This document shows positions 47,419-56,006 of a stretch of DNA of 64,000 bases, piece after piece (within the stretch, counting starts at the first letter, position 1; every line of letters starts with the position of its first letter). Source of the stretch: Embiotoca jacksoni (taxonomy: Eukaryota > Chordata > Actinopteri > Embiotocidae). The notes under the pieces were generated by a model. That model worked only from the letters and a program-made list of their open reading frames with translations, was not told the origin of the DNA and searched no databases. Where the stretch lies: NCBI GenBank assembly GCA_022577435.1, contig JAKOON010000002.1, positions 2,446,501 through 2,510,500 on the forward strand, read 5' to 3'. The translations under genes were made by a program, and so were the position numbers.

Positions 47419-50400
47419 ATATGGCCAAAAGTATGTGGACACCCAAATATTTAGCTCTAGGTGATTGTTGAGCATTTCAAACAAACACCAGGGGCATTTA
47501 TATGCTGCCACAACTGCTCCAACACATTTGGGAGACTTTCAACAAGATTTAGTAATGTGACGATTTCCTAGAAAATCAAATCATTTCTTGACAGACTTAG
47601 CTGGCATTTTCCCTGAAGGAACTGTCATGTTGAAACATTTCCCCAAAGTTAGAAGCACACACATGTCCTGTTCTGTAGCGTTCAGGTTTCTCATACAGTT
47701 GCTGGAACTAAGTGGTCTAGCATTAATCATGGGAGAGTTTGTCCATATATTTTTGGACAGATGATGTAAACGGCACATAAATCAACACTCTTTTTTCAGG
47801 TCAAACCATCAATGACTGTAAAGTAAACCTTCTCCGTGTTGACCACAAGGGGGCGAGTGCTGATCATGGCCTCCATTACCTCCATCTCCACTCCACACGG
47901 AGAAGAGGCGGAAGGTCAATGCCCCGCAGGCAGCTGAGAAGAAGCACGGGCAATAATGGCTCAGGTCGAAGTGGGAACACATCACCTCCACACTGAACAA
48001 CACACCTTCGGTAGGAGAGCGGTGGAGAGACAGAGGAATCATTTTGGAAAGAACAACAGTAGGGTAAATAACACTAGATTAGTTTTGTTTCTTGCATGTG
48101 CACCAGCATAAATTAGCATATATTTCAGGAGTTAATAGATAGACTGATGTTTTATTTAAATTGTGACATATTAAGTGTAACTTCTGAGTACAAACTGCGT
48201 TTGAATCTGCAGCACCAAACCCCCCAGCAAGGATGAAGAAAAAAAATAAGCTGAGACTGAAATATTAGTCCGAGAGGTGATCAAAGGAGGGCGAGGTGAG
48301 AGAGAGAACATGTTGTGAAGAAGGATAAAAGGAAAGAGCATCTTTGTGAGGCTTGCAAGGGGGAAATCAAAGGTGGAAATGCCTTAAGCAGAAAAGTGTG
48401 AGAAGGACAGATAGTGTGTGAGCAGATAAATAAAACTCATGGATTCGTAATGCTGAACCTTTAGTGTCTCTCTCACCACTAACGGGCGCTCCGAAGCAGC
48501 TGGCTACCCCGACTGCAGCAGCTACGACCAGCATTGTTCCATCTGCTTTCTCCTACAGGAGACACGTATACTGTCATGTACTGTCTCATTTCAGATCTTT
48601 CTGCTGTACCGAAAGTGACAGCATGCATTATGATTCATTTTATTCCACACAGAAAATGTACCAGACTATAATTTTCACAAGCCTCTTTCCCCAGTTGTTT
48701 GACTTCTATTCTAACTAAAAATCTGTGTGTTGTTTTATGAGAAAATGAATGAATCTTAAATAAACTGTTGTAGTTCTTCCTTTTTTTGCCATTTGTTGGC
48801 CACTTGAGGGCAGAACACAACATCTGATATCATACATTATCATTTTATGAAGTTGGTATGGTGCAAAGGGTATCAAACTGTTGCTTATTTACACATCCAG
48901 CAAACATGGAGCAACATTAACATTTTGATGGAAGAAATCTCAACAATAAGAGTTTTAATCTGCACATTGTTTCCTCTCCTACAACTTTATAAAACTGATA
49001 AGAAGGCTATCCACCATCATGTCACCCACTGATTTGTGAACTACTGTTTTGAAGTATCCAGTTTTTGATTCTTGGCCATCTTGTCAGGGGGTTGTTGTTG
49101 TTATTGTTGTTGTTGTTGTTTGGTGGGGGGGGGGGGGGGGGGGGGGGGGGGGTTGGTGCCAGAAGTGACCATATTTGGACGAGCTGGGGAGGAACCAGGA
49201 GTGGATCTGATTGTGAGCCTGAGGACACTAGTATTTCCACCTATAGCGTAAATCTGACTGGAGCCTTGTCAATTAAACGAGGCACACCCCCCAACATTCA
49301 TCTTTGTATTTCAGATAGAACAAAAAGTTGTCGCCATGACAGCAGACAATGCTTCAAATATGGATGTTGCAGCAAAAAAGCTACAATGTCTAGGATACGG
49401 ATGCCTCGCTCACATTTTCAAACACATGCCTTTGAAGAAATTCCCTCACGGCGTTCTCAAGGTATCGCATTCATGAATAGGATGGACACAAACAACCCAA
49501 AAACATTTTAAAGGCTGTTGTTTGTGTGAAACCACAAAAAAATATTGATTAGCACAGCTTCATCAAGGAGAGAAGTAAAAAAAAAAAAAGAATGTCTTCT
49601 ACTTTTAAGTTACTTCACTGTGGTTTACCTTCTCGTTGGCTTGTAACAGAGAGCACAGATTGTTCAAATAGGCTCCCAGCATGGTGGAAAGATGCACAAA
49701 TGGACCCTGATGTTAAGAGACAAACATAGAAAGCTCATGACAAAGCAGAAAACACATAGTTTCTGTATGGCTGTGTATTTTGTGTGACAAACAGGTATGC
49801 TGAGTCATCTCTCACCACTTTGCCCAGGAAAACCGTGCTGCCGGCTGCCAGTGTACAGATAAGACCCAGGAACTTGGTAAACATATTTGTGAGAGACAAG
49901 TAATGAGGCATTTGAATGCCAGCCAGCATAGTTCTCACCTCTGGTATCCCTGAGCCTGAGAAGAAATAAACAAACCAGGCAAGATTTTTGAAACAACCAG
50001 GGCCAGAGGCAATCAGAGAGTTAGAAAACGCCTAGTGAATATGCAGGACTGATTTCTGGATAATCAAAAAGGAAGATAAAGGGAAGGCAAGGACTTCTGG
50101 GGGATTCCAAGGACAATCAGTACAAAACAGTTGAGTTGAATATGACGCATATTTCAGTTTGTGGTACGCATCCTGTTTTCAGGATTGAGAACGCTTCATT
50201 GGAAAACCTGATTACATAAATCAAACTTATTTCTGCTTTTAGGCTTCACCTGAAATGTCTCTTTCTGTTCTGTCTTTGGCAATAAGAGAGCAGTTTCATC
50301 AGTCAGCTACAAAGCAATGGTGAACAGATAAACAGGCGGTGTGAATGGACAGCGGCAGACAGGATGTTCAGGAATGAAAGGAGGGAAGAAATGTTTTCTC

Positions 50401-51534
50401 CTGCATCATGAGCACACAGCAACACCTGAGCAACAGCACACAGATCACTGTTTGCTGGAAATACATTATACTTTCAAATATTTCTGTGACACTGACAATA
50501 TCATACTTGACTTTCACATGAGTCTGATAGTGCAGCCAAATAACGTGCTTTAAAGCAATTTTTCAAGTCTGTTCGTCTGTCTTTGTCTTTTGGACACAAT
50601 ATCTCAAAAACGCCTTCAGGGAATTTCTTAAAATTTTGCACAAACTTTCATTTGGACCCAAGGATAAAATGATTAGTTTTTGGTGGCAAAAGGTCAAAGG
50701 TCACCGACCTCACAGAACACGTTTTTGCCCTTAACTCAATAATTCACACACTAACAATGTCTAATAGGATAAAAGGAGAAAAAGATTAATTTATATATCC
50801 AAAAGATCAAAGGTCAACTTCACTGTGTCAACTAAATGTTTTGCAAAAACACTTCTCTGGTCATTATTCAACGGCACATCTGAGGAACAGAAGAGGAGAT
50901 TGTGACCATATTTGACATTTATGTCAGACACTGAATTGGTGAAACTAATCTAAACTTGGGTGATTGTTTAGATCTTCTGTGCTGTTGGGTTGAAGATGTG
51001 TTTGAATCTATATTTAAAGCATTGTCTCCTGCCAATCAGCTTCACCAGCCACACATCTGAACATATGAGAGGATTCCTTCAAAGGCTTCGTGGACGGAAA
51101 TGGATGTAAACTGAAATTTGACTGGTTGGTGAAGGCGTACAAGCGGAAAAACTAGTTTCATGAGAAGTTCTGCCTGTAGAAACACAAAAGCTGAATTTAT
51201 ATGTTTCAATATACTGATATGGGCTACAAACTGTTTTAGGACAGACTGGAAACACTGGGAACCCTTTCAGAGTAGCAGGACCTTTGAAAAGGGACTTTTG
51301 AACTAAACAGTCAATATTTTGAGTGCAACTGTTGCTGGACAGACCTGTGGAGAAGGGACAGATGTTGTGGGAGAACGATGAAGCAAAAGCACAGAGGCAT
51401 GCTGGGTAAAGAGTCCAGCAGAGGAACTGCAGCAAGATGTTGCCCTCCAGCTTCATATAAAGCCACTGGTGAGCTACAAGTGAGAAGAGAGAGAGAAACA
51501 TTTGTGTCATTTTGTTCCTCAGATTGCATGCTGT

Positions 51535-51611
<77 letters not shown>

Positions 51612-53626
51612 TACCTGTCAGCAGCTTTTTTACACTGAAGTCCATGAGGAAACTGAGGATGGCAGTGAAAATGCCCAGAGCAGCGTAACCATACCACTCC
51701 AAACCACACACTGCTCCCAGACAAAACCTCAGTTTAAGCAGCCACTCTAAATACATGAAAGAATATCAGAGTAAAAACTTCTCAGACACATGTTAGGGCA
51801 GTACATTTTTGTGTTAAAGTAAAATGCAGTTAAGGTAGAAAAGAGTTTTTTTCTTGCTTACAGGTAAGAACGGATGCTTAATTATGGAAGTGTAACAGTA
51901 AGATGATAAGGCTGAGGGATAACTCAAGTCGACGGTTTATTTGCAGAGCTCAATGTTAAATATTCTACAAGTTCTCAATGGGATTTACAGGCACACGGCA
52001 GCTGCTAATACAGGCCGGGCTCTCTGAAAAGACCTTTTCATTGCAGAAGCTTTGTGAAACGTAGTATCACATGTAGCCATTCTTCTCAAGTTGATAAAAC
52101 ACCAAGGCGTGTAATACACAAGAGGAAACCTTGGTGGTGTCAGATTTTGCCTCACCTAGTTGTGAACCGAAAGGTTTAGCTAGTTACCATGTGGCTAGGT
52201 TTAGGAACAGATCCTTGGTATGGGTTAAATGTGTTAAATTCATATGAAACTGGACTCAGCAGAGACAAAACAGTGTACCAGAGAGTTTCCTGGTGACCAC
52301 GAAAACAGAGAGAATCTCACAATAACATGAGCGCCACACTTCCCCCACTGTTGTCCTTCCCACAACTGCTTTATGCTTAGTGCATGAAATTGACATAAGT
52401 GGTTCTGATGTTTTGTTTTTTATGATGAATTTCTGGAGTCCGGGTTTGTAACAATAGAGTGAACACAGAAAAGCAAACTAGTACATTACAATGTTGTGCA
52501 GGGTTGTTCCTGCAGTGGAAAAGGCTTTAAGGAACTATTTCAAATGTGATCAGATAGCAATGTGATACACATGAGAAAAAACATTGATCACATGGAAAGC
52601 AATGTGGAGAACCTGCAGAGTTTGCAGTTTCAGTTACACTTGAGTTTAATGATGAAAGCAGTCAGTGCATGTCTTCCAGTAACTCTTAATGCAGAACATT
52701 TAAATAGCATGATATATTGTCTTATCATTAAGGTCTTCTTGCATATTGATCTGGTTGTTTTTGAACTAAACAACAATCTACTTCTCAGGTTAAGGTCAAG
52801 CAAAACTCAAATTATCGTGTGATATCACGTTTAATGACGATTGGCTCCCAACTACCTGCGTTCTGATGGATTGATTGGGTCTGTATTGATCAGAGTTAAA
52901 TGATCTTTCACTTCGCTCTGACCTTTGGTGATTGCACGAGGCCGTCTGCATGGTTTCCATGGATCGGAAAGGAGGGGACTCTTATTATGGGATGCTTTCG
53001 ATTGATTTTCTTGCTCCTGGCTGTTGCTCTCGCCATCTGTATCACTCCCTGGAGACTCATCTGAGCTCTTCATCTTGTCTAAAAATATTTGTGTTAGAGT
53101 GGTTAATAGTCTCAAATAAACAGCCCTTATGAAAACAAAATAAATACATGTATAAAACAGGTAGACTTACCTTCTAGTCGCTCTTGAAGTGTTATACCTG
53201 ACTGTTTATGTGGTTTGATGTTGTTACCTGGTTGGTGACTGACCTCTGTTACGGTATTAGCATAAAGGTAGTGTAGCAGTCATGGTTGAAAGGGTAGCTA
53301 ATGTTAACTATTTGCAGGACTGTTTCTAGATGCCTTCACTTGTCTGGATTACAGAGACGCAGTGTGAGAGAAAAACATTTTCATGCTTCTTAGTTTTTTA
53401 ATAGATTTTTGGGGATATCAGCAGCAGCACCGTGAAAACATAATTAATCTCACAATACCTGTTCCACTGTAGTATAATCCCTTAAATGTAAACATAAGAT
53501 TCACAACTGGTACGAGTGATGCTCATAATGATATATATGGTTAAACTACACTTTCCAAGGTCAAGAAGGAGATAATTACATTCAGTCAGTATTTACCTTC
53601 ACTGTAATAGTTTTCTACTTGAAGAC
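38458..53626 (-). CDS. clcnk: ClC-K type chloride channel (kidney/barttin-dependent)
   Basis: Chloride channel of the CLC family; ClC-K proteins work in basolateral membranes of kidney tubule and other ion-transporting epithelia with the subunit barttin. Exons from 5' to 3': (53626-53597, 53245-53171 tentative), 53078-52923, 51746-51615, 51473-51345, 49955-49816, 49706-49629, 48552-48477, 48005-47880, 46981-46897, 46568-46467, 46111-46027, 44683-44531, 43923-43854, 43658-43548, 42558-42342, 40214-40081, 39771-39701, 39270-39190, 38861-38775, 38496-38458. All phases agree. From the Met at 53,073 the product is 688 aa (human 687). Motifs: GSGIPE, GKVGPFVH with valine in place of the gating glutamate (the ClC-K hallmark), AGYVMP, AIELTG, SFYD, and two C-terminal CBS domains. 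One copy only is seen, unlike the tandem CLCNKA/CLCNKB of mammals. Confidence 0.93.
38775..38861 (-). CDS. clcnk: clcnk exon: second CBS domain
   Basis: Twenty-nine codons, AHSILSLLRAQTLFVADRGR then LVGFITWTE (human AQNLFKLLNLQSLFVTSRGR then AVGCVSWVE). Confidence 0.9.
38930..39110. repeat. Interspersed repeat with gctaagctaagctaacc word
   Basis: Shares gctaagctaagctaacc and the flanking ggtgagctgtttccccctg-type text with 13,845-14,035. It lies in the intron before the exon at 38,861. Confidence 0.5.
39190..39270 (-). CDS. clcnk: clcnk exon: inter-CBS linker and CBS2 start
   Basis: Twenty-seven codons, SLEKRLDNICCVHPTSALLS then PHSTVQE (human CLQDILARGCPTEPVTLTLF then SETTLHQ). Phase is 0 at both ends. 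Confidence 0.85.
39701..39771 (-). CDS. clcnk: clcnk exon: end of CBS1
   Basis: Encodes ESQIFLGFVLRAELLIFLRH then CRTE (human ESQILVGIVQRAQLVQAL). The frame stays open past the donor GAG|gtaaaa, but that donor is required for phase. Confidence 0.82.
40081..40214 (-). CDS. clcnk: clcnk exon: first CBS domain
   Basis: Encodes LVRLQTAAGPEEVQQAVNTC then TETQIPVVDS, like human ITTLAKDTPLEEVVKVVTST then DVTEYPLVES. The acceptor is ctgttgcag and phase matches on both sides. Confidence 0.85.
40855..41457 (+). mobile_element. Decayed LINE 3' UTR, + strand, in a clcnk intron
   Basis: In plus orientation it carries the same landmarks as the reverse complement of 17,505-18,240: gaaccagctcccag, gctgggggacctcctatg, cctcgaggcagatgg, ctgttaaaagggagttttt, ggtgctatattaataaaata. 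It is older than the near-identical pair at 17.5 and 36.9 kb. Confidence 0.75.
42342..42558 (-). CDS. clcnk: clcnk exon: helices P-R and pore tyrosine
   Basis: Encodes AAALSGAVTHTLSPVLLAIE, LTGQFSHAVPILLSTLLANA and HRPSFYDALSNSKRLPHLPS. The tyrosine of SFYD lines the inner pore in CLC proteins. The donor is CGTCG|gtaagt. Confidence 0.93.
42640..42765 (+). repeat. Interspersed repeat ('ctggctaggtttaggaaaagatcat')
   Basis: The text gcctcaactagg ... aacctggctaggtttaggaaaagatcatgatttgagttaaat recurs at 52,150-52,235 (gcctcacctagtt ... atgtggctaggtttaggaacagatcctt). Class unknown. Confidence 0.5.
42740..43075 (-). mobile_element. Copy of the 332-bp insertion family, inverted
   Basis: The reverse complement matches 26,353-26,684 along its length: gtaacctgactgcagcacag, gcctgtcaatcaaata, agccaacctctagcggcac, catttttcagacccagaag. 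It lies in a clcnk intron. Confidence 0.65.
43548..43658 (-). CDS. clcnk: clcnk exon: helices N-O
   Basis: Encodes GAALGRLVGEGTVYVYSAGV and PGGYALAG (human GAAIGRLFGE and PGGYALAG). The donor is GCTG|gtagat. Confidence 0.92.
43854..43923 (-). CDS. clcnk: clcnk exon: helix N, AGYVMP motif
   Basis: Encodes MWMLVLACTLPLPAGYVMPV then FICG (human [20 protein letters not shown]). GxFxP is one of the three CLC pore motifs; the F is V here. The acceptor ends ctgag. Confidence 0.88.
44531..44683 (-). CDS. clcnk: clcnk exon: extracellular loop with N-glycosylation site
   Basis: Encodes FTMKELLTSLLDSRQWSSQS, a glycosylation sequon HNAS, then WSSSGTPVCLSLAFFLFMK. Human ClC-K has sequons in the same loop (SMKQHLDSLFDNHSW). 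Confidence 0.88.
45000..46020. other. clcnk intron, no feature
   Basis: AT-rich intron sequence between the exons at 46,027 and 44,683. Nothing recognisable is seen. Confidence 0.5.
46027..46111 (-). CDS. clcnk: clcnk exon: helix L
   Basis: Encodes KGLYSGMVVFFLASLTFPHS and AGQYMASK (human KPVYSALATLLLASITYPPG and VGHFLASR). Confidence 0.9.
46467..46568 (-). CDS. clcnk: clcnk exon: helix K
   Basis: Encodes LLCGAVSCCYLFSHRWILHY and TRTNSVFIKLLTT, matching human GICGVLSCAYLFCQR...KLLAT. The donor is ACAGA|gtgaga. Confidence 0.9.
46897..46981 (-). CDS. clcnk: clcnk exon: extracellular calcium-site loop
   Basis: Encodes ETLQALFKTNFPTALPFYPL then EILLFALLG. It aligns without gaps to human [20 protein letters not shown] then E, which holds calcium-site residues E261, D278 and E281; here D278 is tyrosine. 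Confidence 0.9.
47351..47416. repeat. (CA)33 microsatellite
   Basis: A pure CA array that abuts the left terminal repeat of a Tc1-like miniature element. Confidence 0.98.
47418..47762. mobile_element. Tc1-like miniature inverted-repeat element
   Basis: The left end ggccaaaagtatgtggac (47,423-47,440) and the right end gtccatatatttttggac (47,741-47,758) are inverted repeats matching at 15 of 18 positions. The left end resembles the 'tatggccaaaagtatgtggacac' ends of known Tc1-type fish elements. The interior retains words from such an element (gttagaagcacacacatgtcc, ggaactaagtggtctagc) but no transposase frame. Confidence 0.7.
47880..48005 (-). CDS. clcnk: clcnk exon: helix I
   Basis: Encodes VLFSVEVMCSHFDLSHYCPC and FFSAACGALTFRLFSVWSGD (human VLFSIEVMSSHFSV and FFAATCGAFIFRLLAV). 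The donor GGAG|gtaatg is chosen because it alone gives the correct phase into the next exon, although the frame stays open for about 20 codons beyond it. Confidence 0.88.
48477..48552 (-). CDS. clcnk: clcnk exon: helices G-H
   Basis: Encodes EKADGTMLVVAAAVGVASCF then GAPVSG, like human [20 protein letters not shown]. The donor is AGTG|gtgaga. Confidence 0.92.
49005..49310 (+). mobile_element. Partial copy of the 332-bp insertion family with expanded simple repeats
   Basis: The start atgtcacccactgatttgtgaa and the words cttggccatctt and gccttgtcaattaaacgaggcac match 26,370-26,545. A (GTT)n and a G28 run have expanded inside it. Confidence 0.55.
49125..49152. repeat. Poly-G run of 28
   Basis: Twenty-eight consecutive G on the + strand, preceded by (GTT)n from about 49,090. 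The length may be affected by sequencing error. Confidence 0.9.
49629..49706 (-). CDS. clcnk: clcnk exon: GPFVH
   Basis: Twenty-six codons, GPFVHLSTMLGAYLNNLCSL through QANEK, phase 0 at both ends. It completes the GK(V)GP motif. Confidence 0.92.
49816..49955 (-). CDS. clcnk: clcnk exon: GSGIPE anion-binding motif
   Basis: Encodes GSGIPEVRTMLAGIQMPHYL to LAAGSTVFLGKV. The serine of GSGIP coordinates chloride in CLC proteins. The exon ends on the valine that replaces the gating glutamate; the donor is GTG|gtgaga. Confidence 0.93.
50565..50900 (+). repeat. Interspersed repeat ('cccaaggataaaatgatt' type), copy 2
   Basis: The order aatatctcaaaaacgccttcag, aattttgcacaaactttcat, ggtggcaaaaggtcaaaggtcac matches 33,150-33,600. 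It lies in the clcnk intron between the exons at 51,345 and 49,955. Confidence 0.55.
51345..51473 (-). CDS. clcnk: clcnk exon: helix C
   Basis: Encodes AHQWLYMKLEGNILLQFLCW to SHNICPFSTG, like human AHQWLYREIG...LSWTVYP. It is joined to the previous exon across a 141-nt intron. Confidence 0.9.
51537..51610. repeat. (GT)37 / minus-strand (CA)37 next to a clcnk 5' splice site
   Basis: On the coding (minus) strand the intron begins gtag and at once becomes a CA array that fills over half of the 141-nt intron. Confidence 0.97.
51615..51746 (-). CDS. clcnk: clcnk exon: first membrane helix
   Basis: Encodes WLLKLRFCLGAVCGLEWYGY and AALGIFTAILSFLMDF, matching the human GGLEWLK to MALVSYAMNF region (helix B). 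The donor GACAG|gtagac runs straight into a CA microsatellite. Confidence 0.88.
52150..52260 (+). repeat. Interspersed repeat, partner of 42,640-42,765
   Basis: Shares gtggctaggtttaggaacagatccttgg with the earlier copy in the same orientation. Confidence 0.45.
52923..53078 (-). CDS. clcnk: clcnk exon with candidate start codon
   Basis: Carries the first good in-frame ATG (53,073-53,071; MKSSDESPGSDTDGES) and a hydrophilic, acidic-to-basic cytoplasmic segment ending PWKPCRRPRAITK. The donor is AAAG|gtcaga. Starting here gives the usual ClC-K length. Confidence 0.7.
53171..53245 (-). CDS. clcnk: clcnk tentative N-terminal exon
   Basis: A strong donor (GAAG|gtaagt) follows an open frame ending KQSGITLQERLE, which resembles SGNPVTLQELWG near the N terminus of human ClC-K. 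It joins in phase to the exon at 53,078. The acceptor (gtaacag) is weak. If real, the channel starts upstream of the Met at 53,073. Confidence 0.45.
53597..53626 (-). CDS. clcnk: clcnk tentative 30-nt upstream exon
   Basis: On the minus strand a pyrimidine-rich acceptor (ttttcctattag) and donor GAAG|gtaaat bound 30 nt. In the phase required by the next exon it reads LQVENYYSE without stops. It has no start codon, so a further 5' exon would be needed. Support is splice signals and phase only. Confidence 0.3.
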
Positions 53627-53639
53627 CTAATAGGAAAAC

Positions 53640-55945
53640 AAGAATGAAAAACAGATATGAAAAGCATAGAAAATATATTTAATAGGACATAAATGAGAGA
53701 CCAAATCAGCGTGTGAAAAGCAGAACCTTTGAGCTGTATAATTGTTGTATTAACAAATAATGGTCTTCGGCATGCAGACTGAAATCTTCCTCCAGCTGCA
53801 AAGTGTTTATTAGTGTTCATAAGCTAGTTGGTACAAATAACACTGCACATCCTCTTTAAAGTATTTTAGTGGCAAAATTGCTTTAGTTTGAAATGGTCTG
53901 GGTGGAAAATCATAACCTTTTTACAAGCTTAACTGTCCACAGTAAGTGTGGTTGAAGTGATCATGTAGGTCTTCACCTATTCTCTATATCTCTTCTCATC
54001 TAGACTGACATTTGTTCACCCTGCAGAGAGCCGCTCACTCATTTCCTCAGATGAGGACCGTACCATTCCTCCCACCATGAAAGCATTTTTCCAAACAATA
54101 TTTCTGCTTTATAATGTATATGACTTCTCCCATTTGGAATCTTAAGTGGAGATTGAGTGGCCCAAACATTTCCGAGAATGTAGGAGCTGTTTAAACTGCT
54201 CAACAAGAATGTGTCCTCACTCTTTTTTTAACTCCGTGGTCACTTCAATATGTTATGTTTTCTATGATAATGTACAAAGTGCATTACCATTTACCACACG
54301 TTCCCACCTGTGACTGAATTCTTCTAACTTCTAACTGAATGAACTTTGTCGTCTACCCAACTCTATGGAAAATCAATATAAAATGTATGGTAATGCAGAG
54401 ATATTAAACATAATATCATACTTGGCACCATGTCATTCCCATGAAAATAATCTTATCAGTGGACATTTTCTAAACAATACTGTATGACAACAAAAAGGTG
54501 TGAGTAACCACTGGACATGAATTTAAACCTGAGATTGACATTATTTTTCTTTGGGCGCAGCACAAGTTGCGAACACAACATTGACATCATCTTTTGAGTT
54601 GATATGGTAACCTTGCAAGCAAATAGTGGTTCATTTAGACATTCAGCACTATTGTTATTGCTGTGATTTTTTTTTTAAACCATATTTTTAAATTAAATTA
54701 AAAAAATTGCTTCAAAAGAATAGAAAGTTCTTTGAATTTTACTTTCAGCAATTGTTCAGTTTTTGGGAATTTTTACTTTGAATTCAAAGTGATTTCACAT
54801 TCAAGGCAAATAAGAAGTACAATAAGCAAACTTTTATTTCAGATTATATCTATTTATAGATTACATCCATTATTTCATGGTTTATATTTTGTAGAAAATT
54901 AATTTACTGTATTTTTATGGCATTTACACTTAATAGTAAAACAGAAAAATCGCCGATAAATACAGTACATTTCTGTGGATTTGTTTTTCCAGTACAAGTC
55001 ATGTAATCATTCTCTTTATGGTTTCCACTCCTGGTTGAAATATATGACTAGTGCTTAACACTATATATTTAGAAGAACCCTGCATATTGATCACCAAATG
55101 TCCTCAGATTTTCCTAAATGATACCATCACTAGTATTTCCGAAGTGCTTCACTGAACTCCAGCTATCCTTCCTGAACCCATACCTATCCAATACTGTTCT
55201 TGTACTCTGCCTGAGTTTCCAGCACTGGTGTTTTGGACCTTTTTCCATCTGTCGGTAAAATCTTCTACCAGCTCTGTCTGCTTGTGTGTCTGTATTTGAA
55301 TCGCCCTACCCTTTCCTAACACATAAAAAAAGTTATCTGTCACACAGCTTTAACAATGAGTTGAAACTTGTAAGGAAACTCTGTAAAGCTGTAGTGAGCT
55401 GCAGATGTGAGTAAAAACTTTCTGTCAGCTCTTTACTAGATTGTAAAAATAATGATTATAGCTGCTCAACATATTGTGGTTTTATGATTTGAAACTTCAT
55501 TATTTGGGTTAATTTTTTTGAGCTAGCAGCCTTCTTCCTTAAGTTGCTTCCACTCGGCCCCCAACTGCTGATCAGTGGAATAACATGATACAACAGGAAC
55601 CCAGTCAAACTTCACGGGGTCCCTTCAAGTCGAGTCACATGGCACAGTTGCTCTAAACAAAGCAAAAATAATTACACAGTTGTTAAATAATTAAACAAGC
55701 TTTAGAAATTTTAAATGTTAAGTTTTATCTGTACGATTAGTATCAGCGCTGTGCTCGGTGTGATATAAACATATCATTGTTGTGACCTTCCTTATGTCTT
55801 TGGCTTTAAAGACTCTCATATGAAAAGCCCATAAGAAACAGAGAAAGAAACAATCATCATGAATCCTCACATGTCTGACACTATGAAATCAAGGCTTAAC
55901 TCCAGCAGCCCGCTCAAAGTCAAGGTAATCATTGTTCAGATCCTG

Positions 55946-56006
<61 letters not shown>

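Noticed and set aside
47800..47879. Open frame continuing beyond the clcnk exon at 47,880
   Set aside because: The continuation has no ClC-K similarity, and only the donor after 47,880 joins in phase to the next exon (ETLQALF).
51079..51756. Single 225-codon open frame on the minus strand
   Set aside because: It reads straight through the 141-nt CA-rich intron between two clcnk exons. The flanking splice sites and the continuous match to ClC-K on each side show two exons and not one.
53599..53820. 73-codon minus-strand frame overlapping the tentative clcnk micro-exon
   Set aside because: The frame differs from that needed for clcnk and shows no ClC-K similarity.
55149..55343. Candidate first exon of clcnk (MTDNFFYVLGKG frame)
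   Set aside because: There is no similarity to ClC-K N termini and no suitable donor in phase.
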